From: Anaerosacchariphilus polymeriproducens | GTDB taxonomy: Bacteria > Bacillota > Clostridia > Lachnospirales > Lachnospiraceae | Reading direction: 5' to 3' | DNA length: 64,000 nt | NCBI RefSeq assembly: GCF_003363435.1 | Contig: NZ_QRCT01000049.1 | Location: 248,001 to 312,000, forward strand | Part shown: positions 25,938 to 34,790 of the stretch, piece by piece | Layout: the number at the start of each line of letters is the position of its first letter | Numbering within the stretch: the stretch's first letter is position 1 | Notes under the pieces: generated by a model | What the model was told of the DNA's origin: nothing | What the model saw: only the letters and a program-made list of their open reading frames with translations | Databases searched by the model: none | Program-made: the position numbers and the translations under genes

Positions 25938-28133
25938 TTAATACTGAACTTCTAAAATCTCAAAATTGATTGCCTTATAATCACCAAATGTTTCCGGTAC
26001 AACAAATCCAGCTTTCATTAACAAATCTCCTGAATAAATTTTATCTTCCTTATTAATCCTATACTTCTTAGAAGCATCCAATCCTTTCAGACGGAGTCGT
26101 ACTGTCGGTGCATTTGCTTTTGCTGTGAGACTTACATAGCTGCATAATGATTTTGTTTTCTGTTTATCTACAAACTGCCATGCTGCAAAATCATGATTAT
26201 TCATGACATCTGTCAATCTATAATAATCACCATACTGTATGACATCATAATTTCTTTTAAACTCTTCAATCTGTGATTGAATCATATCTTTTTCTTCATC
26301 TGATAACTTTGTAATGTCTAGTTCATAACCAAAAGTACCCGCCATGGCAACAATTCCCCGCGTCTTAAAATCTGTGCATCTGCCATTACCATGATTTGGT
26401 GTTACTGAAACATGAGCCCCCATAGAACTGATAGGATAACCGAATGATGTTCCATACTGAATTTTTATTCTATCTATCGCATCCGTATTATCACTGCACC
26501 AAATCTGTGGAGAATAATATAACATTCCAGGATCAAACCGGCCCCCTCCACCAGAGCAGTTCTCTAATAAGATATTAGGATATCTTTGAATTAACCGTTC
26601 CATTAAATCATATACACCTAAAACATAGCGATGAAATAATTCACCTTGAGATTCTTTTGAAAGACCAGCAGAGTAAAGATCCGTAAGATTCCGATTCATA
26701 TCCCACTTTATGTACTCTATATTTGTACCATCCAGCACTTTTGTGATTAAATCAAAAATATAATCTCTTACTTCTTTCCTTGACACATCAAGAACAAGTT
26801 GATAACGGGCTCTTACTGGTGAACGTTCTGGCACCTTGATGCACCAGTCTGGATGTGCCCGATACAAATCACTATCCTCATTAACCATTTCCGGCTCAAA
26901 CCAAAGGCCCATTTTTATACCTAAATCATTGATTTTCTGACACAAGCCGTTAATACCCGATGGTATTTTATCATGATTGACTACCCAATCACCAAGTCCT
27001 GCCAAATCGTTGTTTCTTTTGCCAAACCATCCATCATCCATTACCAGCATCTCTATCCCTACGTCGGCTGCCATACTGGCAATATCTAAGATTTTTTGTT
27101 CATCAAAATCAAAATAAGTTGCTTCCCAATTATTGATTAGAACAGGGCGTTGTTTTTTCGCATAGTTTCCTCTGCACAAATGATCACGATATACGTCATG
27201 ATATATTCTAGAAAGTTCTCCTAACCCATTCTGACTAAATACCATAACTACTTCTGGTGCAATAAATTCCTCTTGCGATTTCAAACAATAGCGGAAACCT
27301 GTCGGATTAATCCCCATGACAAATCTGGTCTGATTGATTTGATCAACCTCTGTTTCAGCTAAGAAATTACCGCTGTATACAAATGAAAATCCATAACAAT
27401 CTCCAATATCTTCGTCCGCCTTACGATCACACAAAATTACAAATGGATTCTGATGATGACTCGATACGCCTCTGACACTTTCCACTGAAGTTTTTCCATG
27501 CGTTAAATGTCTTCGCTCCAATTGTCTTTCTAACATATGTTTTCCATAAAAGCTTATAAAATCATATTTATTCTCATAAAAATCAAGACACGTAGATAAT
27601 ACACGATTCAAATAAACAGACTCAGCTCCATTGTTTTTCACTCGAACTGCTCTCGTTATAACATCTAGATTTTTGAATACTCCATATAATAAAACTACTT
27701 CCATATTCGTATGTTTGTCTTCTAATATAATTTCTAATGTATCAGCTTCTTCTTTTGCATAAACTGACGGTAAGCCTTGTAGTTTATATTTTCCCTCATA
27801 AATAGTAAATTCTTTAAATCGTAAGTCTACTGTCTGACTTCCATCACTATTTTCTACTAAAATACTACTGGTTCTATAATCACCTGAACCAAAAGTAGAG
27901 TATTCTTGAGGCAAAATATCTAAAGAATAAGTTCTATCATCTAATGCATCATATGGCTGTCCTGAACATGCCCTGTCTATATATCTAATTAAATAATCTA
28001 AATCTTCATTTTCTATAGTTGAACCATAATATAAATGTAATAAATAACCTAATTTATCTACACACATCTGGTACATTGTCGATTTTGTCTGTAAAGTAAA
28101 AACTTTTGATTCTGGCTTATAAATAATTGACAC
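25938..28133 (-). CDS. aga: Alpha-galactosidase, GH36
   Basis: A 731-residue cytoplasmic GH36 enzyme: N-terminal beta-sandwich, a (beta/alpha)8 catalytic domain and a C-terminal sandwich. The nucleophile is D478 in KWDMNR, the acid/base is D548 in WCSDNTDAIDR; upstream LVMDDGWFGKR binds the galactose. These positions equal those of the characterised Geobacillus enzymes. It releases galactose from melibiose, raffinose and stachyose after import. The start is GTG at 28133 with AAGGAG upstream. It is the last gene of the ABC-transporter operon, 13 bases after the second permease gene. Confidence 0.97.
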   Translation of the reverse strand: MSIIYKPESKVFTLQTKSTMYQMCVDKLGYLLHLYYGSTIENEDLDYLIRYIDRACSGQPYDALDDRTYSLDILPQEYSTFGSGDYRTSSILVENSDGSQTVDLRFKEFTIYEGKYKLQGLPSVYAKEEADTLEIILEDKHTNMEVVLLYGVFKNLDVITRAVRVKNNGAESVYLNRVLSTCLDFYENKYDFISFYGKHMLERQLERRHLTHGKTSVESVRGVSSHHQNPFVILCDRKADEDIGDCYGFSFVYSGNFLAETEVDQINQTRFVMGINPTGFRYCLKSQEEFIAPEVVMVFSQNGLGELSRIYHDVYRDHLCRGNYAKKQRPVLINNWEATYFDFDEQKILDIASMAADVGIEMLVMDDGWFGKRNNDLAGLGDWVVNHDKIPSGINGLCQKINDLGIKMGLWFEPEMVNEDSDLYRAHPDWCIKVPERSPVRARYQLVLDVSRKEVRDYIFDLITKVLDGTNIEYIKWDMNRNLTDLYSAGLSKESQGELFHRYVLGVYDLMERLIQRYPNILLENCSGGGGRFDPGMLYYSPQIWCSDNTDAIDRIKIQYGTSFGYPISSMGAHVSVTPNHGNGRCTDFKTRGIVAMAGTFGYELDITKLSDEEKDMIQSQIEEFKRNYDVIQYGDYYRLTDVMNNHDFAAWQFVDKQKTKSLCSYVSLTAKANAPTVRLRLKGLDASKKYRINKEDKIYSGDLLMKAGFVVPETFGDYKAINFEILEVQY

Positions 28134-28146
28134 TTTTTCTACTCCT

Positions 28147-28992
28147 TTATGCTTTTGTCCCTGTCAGCGCAATTCCTTCTACAAATTGCTTTTGGAATAT
28201 AAGATACAATACAATCATTGGTAACATAGCCAATACAGAACCCGCCATTAAAACCGGATAATTAGTAACGTATTGTCCACGCAACGTTGATAATCCCGCT
28301 GAAAGAGTTAATTTATTTAAGTTTGTATTAACAATTAACGGCCACATCAAATCACTATAAGCAATTAATGCTGTAAATACTGCTAATGCCGACATTGCTG
28401 TTTTCGTTAATGGCATAGTAATTTTATAAAATATTTGAAACTCATTGCAACCATCAATTCGGGCTGCTTCCATAATATCATCTGGAATTCCCATATAAGC
28501 CTGACGCAGAAAAAATGTCCCAAAAGCACTGACAATTCCTGGGAATACCATTGCAAAAACGGTATTTGTCATTCCCATTTGTGAAATCATTTTGAACTGC
28601 GGAATAATAAAAATCTGTGAGGGTAACATCAATTGCGTTATAATAATTGTAAAAAAGAGTGTCTTCCCTCTAAAGTTTAATTTTGCTAATGCATACGCAG
28701 CAGTTGAAGAAAATACTAATGCACAAATGATTCTAAATATTATCATTAAAATAGTATTTAAATACAACTTAAAGAATGGAAGACTATTCGTTACACTCCT
28801 ATAAGCAGCAGTATTTTTTATATCATCCGGCCAAAATGTTGGAGGAATTCGAGTCGTTTCTGCTATCGTCTTTACACTGGTAATAAGCATCCATATAAAC
28901 GGAAAAATCATTAAGATACTTCCAAGACCTAAAACCAAATATATTAGAACTTTTGCATTTATATATCTTTTATAATTTGCTTTTTTATCCAT
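28147..28992 (-). CDS. Sugar ABC transporter permease, MalG/MsmG type
   Basis: A 281-residue membrane protein with six helices and the EAA loop (EAARIDGCNEFQIFYKITMPLTKTAMSALAV) that docks to the ATPase. It is the second permease of a CUT1-family importer, with the MalF-like partner encoded 12 bases upstream. GGGGG precedes the ATG. No ATP-binding subunit is encoded in this operon, so the pair likely uses a shared MsmK-type ATPase encoded elsewhere. Substrate inferred as alpha-galactosides from the linked aga gene. Confidence 0.93.
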   Translation of the reverse strand: MDKKANYKRYINAKVLIYLVLGLGSILMIFPFIWMLITSVKTIAETTRIPPTFWPDDIKNTAAYRSVTNSLPFFKLYLNTILMIIFRIICALVFSSTAAYALAKLNFRGKTLFFTIIITQLMLPSQIFIIPQFKMISQMGMTNTVFAMVFPGIVSAFGTFFLRQAYMGIPDDIMEAARIDGCNEFQIFYKITMPLTKTAMSALAVFTALIAYSDLMWPLIVNTNLNKLTLSAGLSTLRGQYVTNYPVLMAGSVLAMLPMIVLYLIFQKQFVEGIALTGTKA

Positions 28993-29004
28993 GACTGCCC
29001 CCTA

Positions 29005-29907
29005 TTACGTTTCATAGTTTACCCATTTCTTTTGTCCAATAAATTGAACAAGAGTTACAACACCTATAATTAAAAATGCCCATATTACAATTGCAGAACC
29101 ATATCCTTGGTTATTATTGACAAACGATTCTTTATAAAAGAGCATTAATATTGTCTCTGTACTTCGTATCGCCGGATTCCTTTCCTCGATCATCATATAG
29201 ATAATATCAAACATTTTTAGAGACGTCATAGCACGCATTATAATTACAAAAAACAAGGTAGGTGACACCATTGGTATTGTAATATGGAAAAATTGTTTGA
29301 TACCGGAAGCTCCATCTATTTTAGCTGCTTCATAATAAGATTTAGAAATACTTTGAATCCCGGAAAGTAATAAAATAGCATCATATCCTATCGCACTCCA
29401 TATAGCTACAATCGCACATGCTAATAATGCTGTTTTACTGTTGGTAATCCAGTTGATTGTATTGGAAATACCTATACTTCTTAAAAAATTATTTATAATT
29501 CCATATTCTGAGTTATACATCCACTTCCAAACCATTGCTACAGCTGTAGGAGCAACTACCATTGGCAAAAAGTAAATCGCTCTAAATATAGTCCGTCCTT
29601 TAATCTTTGCATTTAAAAAAACTGCAAGTACTAAGGAAATAAACACTCCTATCGGTACAGTAAGGATTACAAAATAAGTGGTATTCCAAGTAGATCTCCA
29701 AAAACCTGAACTCGAGAACATTTTTATATAATTATCGATTCCGCAAAACGTCCACTTCCCAAACGAACCTGATTTATAAAAACTCATTCGTATCGTTTCA
29801 AAAAACGGTATGATATTTAAAATAACCAGCCCTATCATTGTCGGTGCTATCATAATATAAGCAATTAAATTTTTCTTTTGTTTCTTTTTTTTCAATTTTG
29901 TATTCAC
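29005..29907 (-). CDS. Sugar ABC transporter permease, MalF/MsmF type
   Basis: A 300-residue membrane protein with six helices, starting with a Lys-rich cytoplasmic N-terminus (NTKLKKKKQKKN) and carrying the EAA loop YEAAKIDGASGIKQFFHITIPM. It is the first permease of the CUT1-type galactoside importer. Start is GTG at 29907 with GGAGG seven bases upstream. An intercistronic hairpin separates it from the upstream binding-protein gene, which probably keeps permease levels below those of the binding protein. Confidence 0.93.
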   Translation of the reverse strand: MNTKLKKKKQKKNLIAYIMIAPTMIGLVILNIIPFFETIRMSFYKSGSFGKWTFCGIDNYIKMFSSSGFWRSTWNTTYFVILTVPIGVFISLVLAVFLNAKIKGRTIFRAIYFLPMVVAPTAVAMVWKWMYNSEYGIINNFLRSIGISNTINWITNSKTALLACAIVAIWSAIGYDAILLLSGIQSISKSYYEAAKIDGASGIKQFFHITIPMVSPTLFFVIIMRAMTSLKMFDIIYMMIEERNPAIRSTETILMLFYKESFVNNNQGYGSAIVIWAFLIIGVVTLVQFIGQKKWVNYET

Positions 29908-29954
29908 CGAATCACCTCCTAAATAAAATTGCAGAGCAATTTTACCTATAAAAT

Positions 29955-29994
29955 GAGAGTGCCTTGTTTACCTATTAGGGTTCAAGACACCCTC
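29955..29994 (-). terminator. Intercistronic hairpin after the binding-protein gene
   Basis: GAGGGTGTCTTG and CAAGGCACTCTC on the minus strand (29983-29994 and 29955-29966) form a 12-base stem with two wobble pairs. No T tract follows, so it is more likely a partial terminator or 3'-end stabiliser for the binding-protein message. Confidence 0.55.
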
Positions 29995-30006
29995 TTATTC
30001 ACAATA

Positions 30007-31311
30007 TTACTCTTCTGCTATACAACCATCTACAAGGGTCTGCAATTCTTTACTTACTTCTTCTACTGTTTTGTTTCCTTTATAAATTTCCAGAATAGAT
30101 GCCGTTACTTTGTCTCCCCATTCAGCTTTTGATTTGGTATAAGGAAATTGCACTCCATACTCCATCATTTCAACAAAAACTTTAACATTTTTTCCTGCGT
30201 ATTGTTCAAACCATGCATTTTCGGTTCCTTCATATGCAGGAATAGCACATCCGGATTTTGATGCAATTTTCATTCCTTCTTCTGAACCCATAAATTTAAT
30301 AAAGTCTTTAGCAGCCTCTACATTTTTACCTTTTGCAGGTGTGGCATAACTCAAACCATTATATATGGTTGCTCTGCCTTCTCCTTTTACAGGATTATCA
30401 CATTTTGGTAATATTGCAAAATCCCAATTTATGTCTTTATAATTGTTATAAAAGTTAGACATCATCCAGCTTCCGATAAAACACATTCCTGCTTTCCCTG
30501 ACATGAATATTTCTGTAAAATCATTTTCAGCAAATGCTGCCTGTTTTGGACTAAAGTCATGGTCTAACTGCCAGCTGATCCACTCAGAAAGCCCTTTTTT
30601 GGTACCTTCCTCATTAAATCCTGATGCAGTCTTATCCTCATTGATCAAATGACCACCTGCTTGATAAATCAAATTGTAATAACCTTGTTGATCATCTAAT
30701 GGAGCCAAAAATCCAAAATTGCCGGTCTTTTTATGAATCGTATCTGCTGCCGTCTTTAAAGTTTCCCAAGTCCATGTAGAATCAGGATATTTCACGCCAG
30801 CTTGATCAAAAATATCTTTGTTATACATTAGAGCGATGGTATCATAATCTTTAGGAACACCATATAGTTTACCATCATAAGTCACGTTATCTACTAAGCC
30901 TTTTGCAAAATGCTTATTGTAATAATCTACCTCGTCTTCTTTATATAAATCTGTCATGTCAGCTAATAATCCTGCATCAGCATATCTGGAAAATTCATTG
31001 GTATGCATCCAAAATATGTCAGGAAGTGAATTACTATTGGCAGATGCTTCTAACTTCGTCCAATATTCATCCCAATTGACAGTCTGTACATCTATCGTAA
31101 CATTCGGATGCTTTTCATTATAAGCTTTCGCTAAATCTTCCATTCCTTTTTGTTGAAAAGTATCCCAGATTTGAAACGTTAATTTTGCCTTTTTTGAACC
31201 ATCTGCGGAAGTTCCATTATTCTTAGTTGTACTATTTCCACAAGCAGAAAGTGACATTGAGATTGCTCCAACCAATGCAATTGCAATCATTCTTACCCAT
31301 TTCTTTTTCAT
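30007..31311 (-). CDS. Extracellular sugar-binding lipoprotein of the galactoside ABC importer
   Basis: A 434-residue protein with a lipoprotein signal peptide (lipobox LSAC, cysteine at about residue 24) and the MalE/MsmE-type type-1 binding fold (KLTFQIWDTFQQKGMEDLAKAYNEKHPNVTIDV). It is anchored outside the membrane and hands sugar to the two permeases. AGGAGG precedes the ATG. It heads the operon, whose promoter faces the divergent AraC regulator gene. Ligand inferred as raffinose/melibiose-type sugars from aga. Confidence 0.94.
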   Translation of the reverse strand: MKKKWVRMIAIALVGAISMSLSACGNSTTKNNGTSADGSKKAKLTFQIWDTFQQKGMEDLAKAYNEKHPNVTIDVQTVNWDEYWTKLEASANSNSLPDIFWMHTNEFSRYADAGLLADMTDLYKEDEVDYYNKHFAKGLVDNVTYDGKLYGVPKDYDTIALMYNKDIFDQAGVKYPDSTWTWETLKTAADTIHKKTGNFGFLAPLDDQQGYYNLIYQAGGHLINEDKTASGFNEEGTKKGLSEWISWQLDHDFSPKQAAFAENDFTEIFMSGKAGMCFIGSWMMSNFYNNYKDINWDFAILPKCDNPVKGEGRATIYNGLSYATPAKGKNVEAAKDFIKFMGSEEGMKIASKSGCAIPAYEGTENAWFEQYAGKNVKVFVEMMEYGVQFPYTKSKAEWGDKVTASILEIYKGNKTVEEVSKELQTLVDGCIAEE

Positions 31312-31516
31312 ACAAATCCTCCTAAATTTTACATCTTGCTTTTTGATATGCTACTCTACCAAACACCCTATTTTATTTTCATACAACACTAAAATAATTT
31401 CATGTATTTATTCCCAAAATCTTCTGTCTGCAGCCATAAGATTTTTGTAATAATGCACATATTATCCTTGGTTGTATATATTATATTATCATTTTTATAC
31501 AAAAACTGTAATATAT

Positions 31517-31593
31517 TTATGACGTCATAATATACCATAATTCTATATTTCTCAAAATTTTCTTGATTAAAATATAGCATTATGGTATATAAT
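31517..31593. promoter_or_regulatory. Divergent promoters with a long inverted repeat (galactoside operon and araC-type gene)
   Basis: A 23-base inverted repeat (31527-31549 and 31571-31593, 21 of 23 matching) encloses a 21-base centre. The left arm begins at the minus-strand -10 TATTAT (31527-31532), whose -35 TTGAGA is at 31550-31555 with a 17-base spacer. The right arm ends at the plus-strand -10 TATAAT (31588-31593), with -35-like TTGATT at 31563-31568 and a 19-base spacer. A perfect 14-base palindrome TTATGACGTCATAA (31517-31530) lies at the minus transcript start. The remaining parts of the 323-base gap (31312-31634) show no gene. Confidence 0.7.
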
Positions 31594-31634
31594 TATTAAC
31601 CTATTAATTTTATTTATAAAAGAAAGGATTTCCT

Positions 31635-32486
31635 ATGCCTAATCATGTGAATTACATTTTTCCTAATACTAATTATATTGATCTGACTTTATATCAATAT
31701 GGAATGGAATCGTGCCGCTCCATGCAATCTTTTGGACCAGCAATACGAAATCACTATTTACTTCATTACATTTTATCCGGTTCCGGGAAATTCCATAGTT
31801 TCAAAGATAAGCATTATTATCTTGAACCAGGACAAGCATTTCTAATTACTCCAAATACAGTAAATACTTATTATGCAGATGAAAAACATCCTTGGTGTTA
31901 TATGTGGATTGAATTTGATGGTCTAAAAGCTCAAGAATATCTTAATGATGCAGGTTTAACAGAGGACTCTCCCATCTACAAACCCATAAAAGGATTAGAA
32001 TCAAATGATTTGAAAAACCATATCACCTATCTGGTCGAACATCCTGAAGCATCTCCTGTTCAAATAATAGGAACTTTATACCATATAATGGATGCTCTGA
32101 TTCGGACTTCTGCTTCAAGAAATGTTACTACTGTTGGCAATTTGCGGGAATTTTATACAAGAGAAGCCATTAATTTTATAGAACAAAACTATAACAAAAA
32201 TATTTCAATTACTGATATTGCGAATTTTTGTAATCTTAATCGAAGTTATTTTGGAAAAATTTTTAAAGATACCATGCATGTCACTCCACAAGACTTTTTA
32301 ATTAAGTACCGAATGAATCGAGCTTGCGACTATTTATGCAATACTAATTATCCAATTAATACAATCGCTCAAATTGTTGGATATGATAACCCTCTTCACT
32401 TTTCTCGTGCTTTTAAAAATACTTATAACGTTTCTCCACGTGATTGGCGCAGACATCATGGTTCTACTACAATTCCTAGTGAATAA
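31635..32486 (+). CDS. AraC-family regulator of the galactoside operon
   Basis: A 283-residue protein with an N-terminal cupin-like sugar-sensing domain (HYILSGSGKFHSF...LEPGQAFLITP) and a C-terminal double helix-turn-helix (ISITDIANFCNLNRSYFGKIFK and NTIAQIVGYDNPLHFSRAFKN). It resembles RafR/MsmR activators. AAAGGA precedes the ATG. It is transcribed away from the binding-protein gene across a shared control region with a long inverted repeat, so it probably activates the transport operon and controls itself when an alpha-galactoside is present. Confidence 0.93.
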   Translation: MPNHVNYIFPNTNYIDLTLYQYGMESCRSMQSFGPAIRNHYLLHYILSGSGKFHSFKDKHYYLEPGQAFLITPNTVNTYYADEKHPWCYMWIEFDGLKAQEYLNDAGLTEDSPIYKPIKGLESNDLKNHITYLVEHPEASPVQIIGTLYHIMDALIRTSASRNVTTVGNLREFYTREAINFIEQNYNKNISITDIANFCNLNRSYFGKIFKDTMHVTPQDFLIKYRMNRACDYLCNTNYPINTIAQIVGYDNPLHFSRAFKNTYNVSPRDWRRHHGSTTIPSE

Positions 32487-32501
32487 TAGTATGAACAAAT
32501 A

Positions 32502-32546
32502 AGAAGAAACTACAACCAAGCAAAAATCTTAGTAGTAGTTTCTTCT
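32502..32546. terminator. Hairpin between convergent araC-type gene and pgi
   Basis: AGAAGAAACTAC (32502-32513) pairs perfectly with GTAGTTTCTTCT (32535-32546). T tracts on either side are weak; it probably serves both convergent transcripts. Confidence 0.6.
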
Positions 32547-32595
32547 ATTAGCAAACAATAATATAAAATATGAGCTGTATCTCATGAAATCAATC

Positions 32596-33948
32596 TTACT
32601 TTAATCTTTTTAGTAACAATTCTCTTTCTTTTTCGAATCCGGGTTTTCCAAGAAGTGCAAACATATTTCGTTTATAACTTTCTACACCTGGTTGATCAAA
32701 CGGATTTACACCTAACAGATATCCACTGATTCCACAAGCAAATTCAAAGAAATAGAACAATTGGCCCAAACTGAATGCATCACGCTTTGGAATTGTTATC
32801 ATAAAATTAGGTACATTTCCATCGGTATGAGCTAACATAGTTCCATACATAGCATTTTTATTTACATAGTCCACTGTTTTACCAGCCAGATAATTTAAAC
32901 CGTCTAAATCTTCTTCCTCTTCTTCAATAACAAGACTAACCGGGTCTTCTTCTATATTCAGTACTGTTTCAAATAACATACGTCCGCCATCTTGAATATA
33001 CTGTCCCATTGAATGTAAATCTGTAGTAAAATCTACTGCTGCAGGGAAAATTCCTTTTTGATCTTTCCCTTCACTTTCTCCATATAGCTGTTTCCACCAT
33101 TCACCGATATAATGTAAACAAGGTTCATAATTTGCTAATACTTCAACATTTTTACCTTTTCTATACATAATATTACGAACTACTGCATATTGAAGAGCAT
33201 GATTTTGTTCCAAATCATTTTTAACAGCCAAATCCCTTGCGTAAGCCGCTCCTTCCATAAGCTGTTGAATATCAATACCGCTTACTGCAATTGGTAATAA
33301 ACCTACTGGTGTCAAAACAGAAAAGCGACCACCGATATCATCCGGCACCACAAAAGTCTCATAGCCTTCCTGTGTCGCAAGACCTTTTAAAGCCCCACGT
33401 TCTTTATCTGTTGTCACATATATTCTTTTTGCCGCCTCTTCTTTTCCATATTTTTCTTCTATCATTTTCTTGAAAATACGGAAAGCTATAGCAGGTTCAG
33501 TAGTTGTTCCTGATTTACTGATTACATTAATTGAAAAATCTTTTCCTTCTAATACATCTTTTAGTTGTTGTATATAAGTACTACTGATATTATGGCCAAC
33601 AAAATAAATTTCAGGTGTCTTTCTAGTATCTTTAGATACAACATTATAGAAATTATGTCCTAGAAACTCTATTGTCGCTCTAGCTCCAAGATAAGAACCA
33701 CCGATACCTATAACTAGTAAAACCTCTGAATCACTTTTAATTCTGTCTGCTGCTGCCCTGATTTTATTTAATTCTTCTTTATCATATTCTGCAGGCAAAT
33801 CCACCCATCCCAGAAAATCATTACCTGCTCCGGTTTTATCCATTAATTCCTTTTTCGCCGATAAAGCCGCAGTCTCCATCAATTTTAATTCTTCTTCCTT
33901 AATAAATCCTAATGCCTTCTTATAGTCAAATGTAACATTTCTGCTCAT
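32596..33948 (-). CDS. pgi: Glucose-6-phosphate isomerase
   Basis: A 450-residue PGI of the shorter Gram-positive type, with the phosphosugar-binding segments [13 protein letters not shown] and [13 protein letters not shown] and the catalytic signatures [14 protein letters not shown] and [19 protein letters not shown]. It interconverts glucose 6-phosphate and fructose 6-phosphate in the cytoplasm. AGGA precedes the ATG. It appears monocistronic. It would connect the galactoside and polyol pathways in this window with glycolysis, but there is no sign of shared control. Confidence 0.97.
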   Translation of the reverse strand: MSRNVTFDYKKALGFIKEEELKLMETAALSAKKELMDKTGAGNDFLGWVDLPAEYDKEELNKIRAAADRIKSDSEVLLVIGIGGSYLGARATIEFLGHNFYNVVSKDTRKTPEIYFVGHNISSTYIQQLKDVLEGKDFSINVISKSGTTTEPAIAFRIFKKMIEEKYGKEEAAKRIYVTTDKERGALKGLATQEGYETFVVPDDIGGRFSVLTPVGLLPIAVSGIDIQQLMEGAAYARDLAVKNDLEQNHALQYAVVRNIMYRKGKNVEVLANYEPCLHYIGEWWKQLYGESEGKDQKGIFPAAVDFTTDLHSMGQYIQDGGRMLFETVLNIEEDPVSLVIEEEEEDLDGLNYLAGKTVDYVNKNAMYGTMLAHTDGNVPNFMITIPKRDAFSLGQLFYFFEFACGISGYLLGVNPFDQPGVESYKRNMFALLGKPGFEKERELLLKRLK

Positions 33949-34161
33949 ACTATTCCTACTTTCTTTTGAATTTCTTAATTAATTAGTTTCCTTTTGTATA
34001 ATTATGGATTTTAGGTATCATCGTTATAATATTATCAAATTCGATTTTAAATATCAAGGAAAAATATTTTTTATTTTATAAATTTTATAAGGTCTATTTT
34101 TTATTTAATTTCACATTTTTATAGGATATAACATATTACTAAAAGAAAAGGAGTTTACTGT

Positions 34162-34215
34162 ATGTCTTTTTTTGATTGCGTTTTTAATATTTTCTTTTTT
34201 ATATTTAAGTTTTAA
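34162..34215 (+). CDS. Candidate 17-residue hydrophobic peptide gene
   Basis: A tiny ORF, MSFFDCVFNIFFFIFKF, with a strong AAAAGGAG site nine bases before the ATG and a terminator 60 bases after its stop. Nothing else is encoded on this strand in the 384-base gap (33949-34332); the rest of the gap is AT-rich and shows only the pgi 5' region. The peptide is almost wholly hydrophobic with eight Phe and one Lys near the end, so it would sit in a membrane. It might be a toxin-like or regulatory peptide, or a chance ORF; only the ribosome site and the terminator support it. Confidence 0.35.
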   Translation: MSFFDCVFNIFFFIFKF

Positions 34216-34276
34216 TAATCTCTATACCATTGTTCTCACTTGCTGTTTCACTGCCTGCTAAAAGAATCTCTAAAAC

Positions 34277-34317
34277 CAAAGGTTCAACATTCGATAATCA
34301 GAATTGTTGAACCTTTG
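34277..34317. terminator. Strong hairpin between the tiny ORF and the CsoR-type gene
   Basis: CAAAGGTTCAACA (34277-34289) pairs perfectly with TGTTGAACCTTTG (34305-34317), followed by TTTTC on the plus strand. It lies 15 bases beyond the CsoR-type stop codon and may end both convergent transcripts. Confidence 0.75.
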
Positions 34318-34332
34318 TTTTCAAATTCTATT

Positions 34333-34653
34333 CTACTTAATAAAAAGATCAATTGCTTTATTTAATTCTTCGAGTTCTTTTTGATCACCCTCTTTTATTG
34401 CATGTACAATGCAATGTTCTATATGATCTTTTAATATTACCTTGCCTGTTCCGTTCAATGCAGATTTTACTGCTGCTAGTTGTATTAACACTTCACTGCA
34501 GTCTTCTCCCTCTTCCACCATAGCTTTTACTTTCTGCAAATGCCCTATAGCCCTTGCTAATCTATTAATGACCTCTTTTGATTGTGTATGATAATGAGCA
34601 TGATGATTCGTCTTAATATCCTCAGCATCTATTTTATTTCTTTCTTCCATCTC
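34333..34653 (-). CDS. CsoR/FrmR-family metal- or sulfur-sensing repressor
   Basis: A 106-residue all-helical DUF156 protein with the Cys-His-Cys pattern C51-H76-C80, the same spacing as the Cu(I) ligands of CsoR. A histidine-rich stretch NHHAHYHTQ precedes the first helix, as in nickel/cobalt sensors of this family. It should bind DNA as a tetramer and release it on metal (or persulfide) binding. The start MEERNK at 34653 is used because GGGAG lies before it; an ATG at 34668 lacks a site. No metal exporter gene is adjacent, so the target is elsewhere. Confidence 0.9.
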   Translation of the reverse strand, partial: EMEERNKIDAEDIKTNHHAHYHTQSKEVINRLARAIGHLQKVKAMVEEGEDCSEVLIQLAAVKSALNGTGKVILKDHIEHCIVHAIKEGDQKELEELNKAIDLFIK

Positions 34654-34738
34654 TTTTCTCCCATTCATATTTCAAAATATTATAACAGATTTCCCTGAAA
34701 ATTGAAACATCTGCTAATTTAATTTTTTCAAACTTAAA

Positions 34739-34761
34739 GCCAACGCTTATTATACGTCGGC
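34739..34761 (-). terminator. Short hairpin after the DUF2935 gene
   Basis: GCCAACG/CGTCGGC stem with one mismatch (34739-34745, 34755-34761) followed by TTT on the minus strand. Weak terminator candidate. Confidence 0.4.
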
Positions 34762-34790
34762 CATGTATATCTACTATCAAGTAATCCATA

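Noticed and set aside
31389-31580. 63-codon minus-strand ORF in the araC/binding-protein gap
   Set aside because: It overlaps both promoters and the inverted repeat and has no ribosome site.
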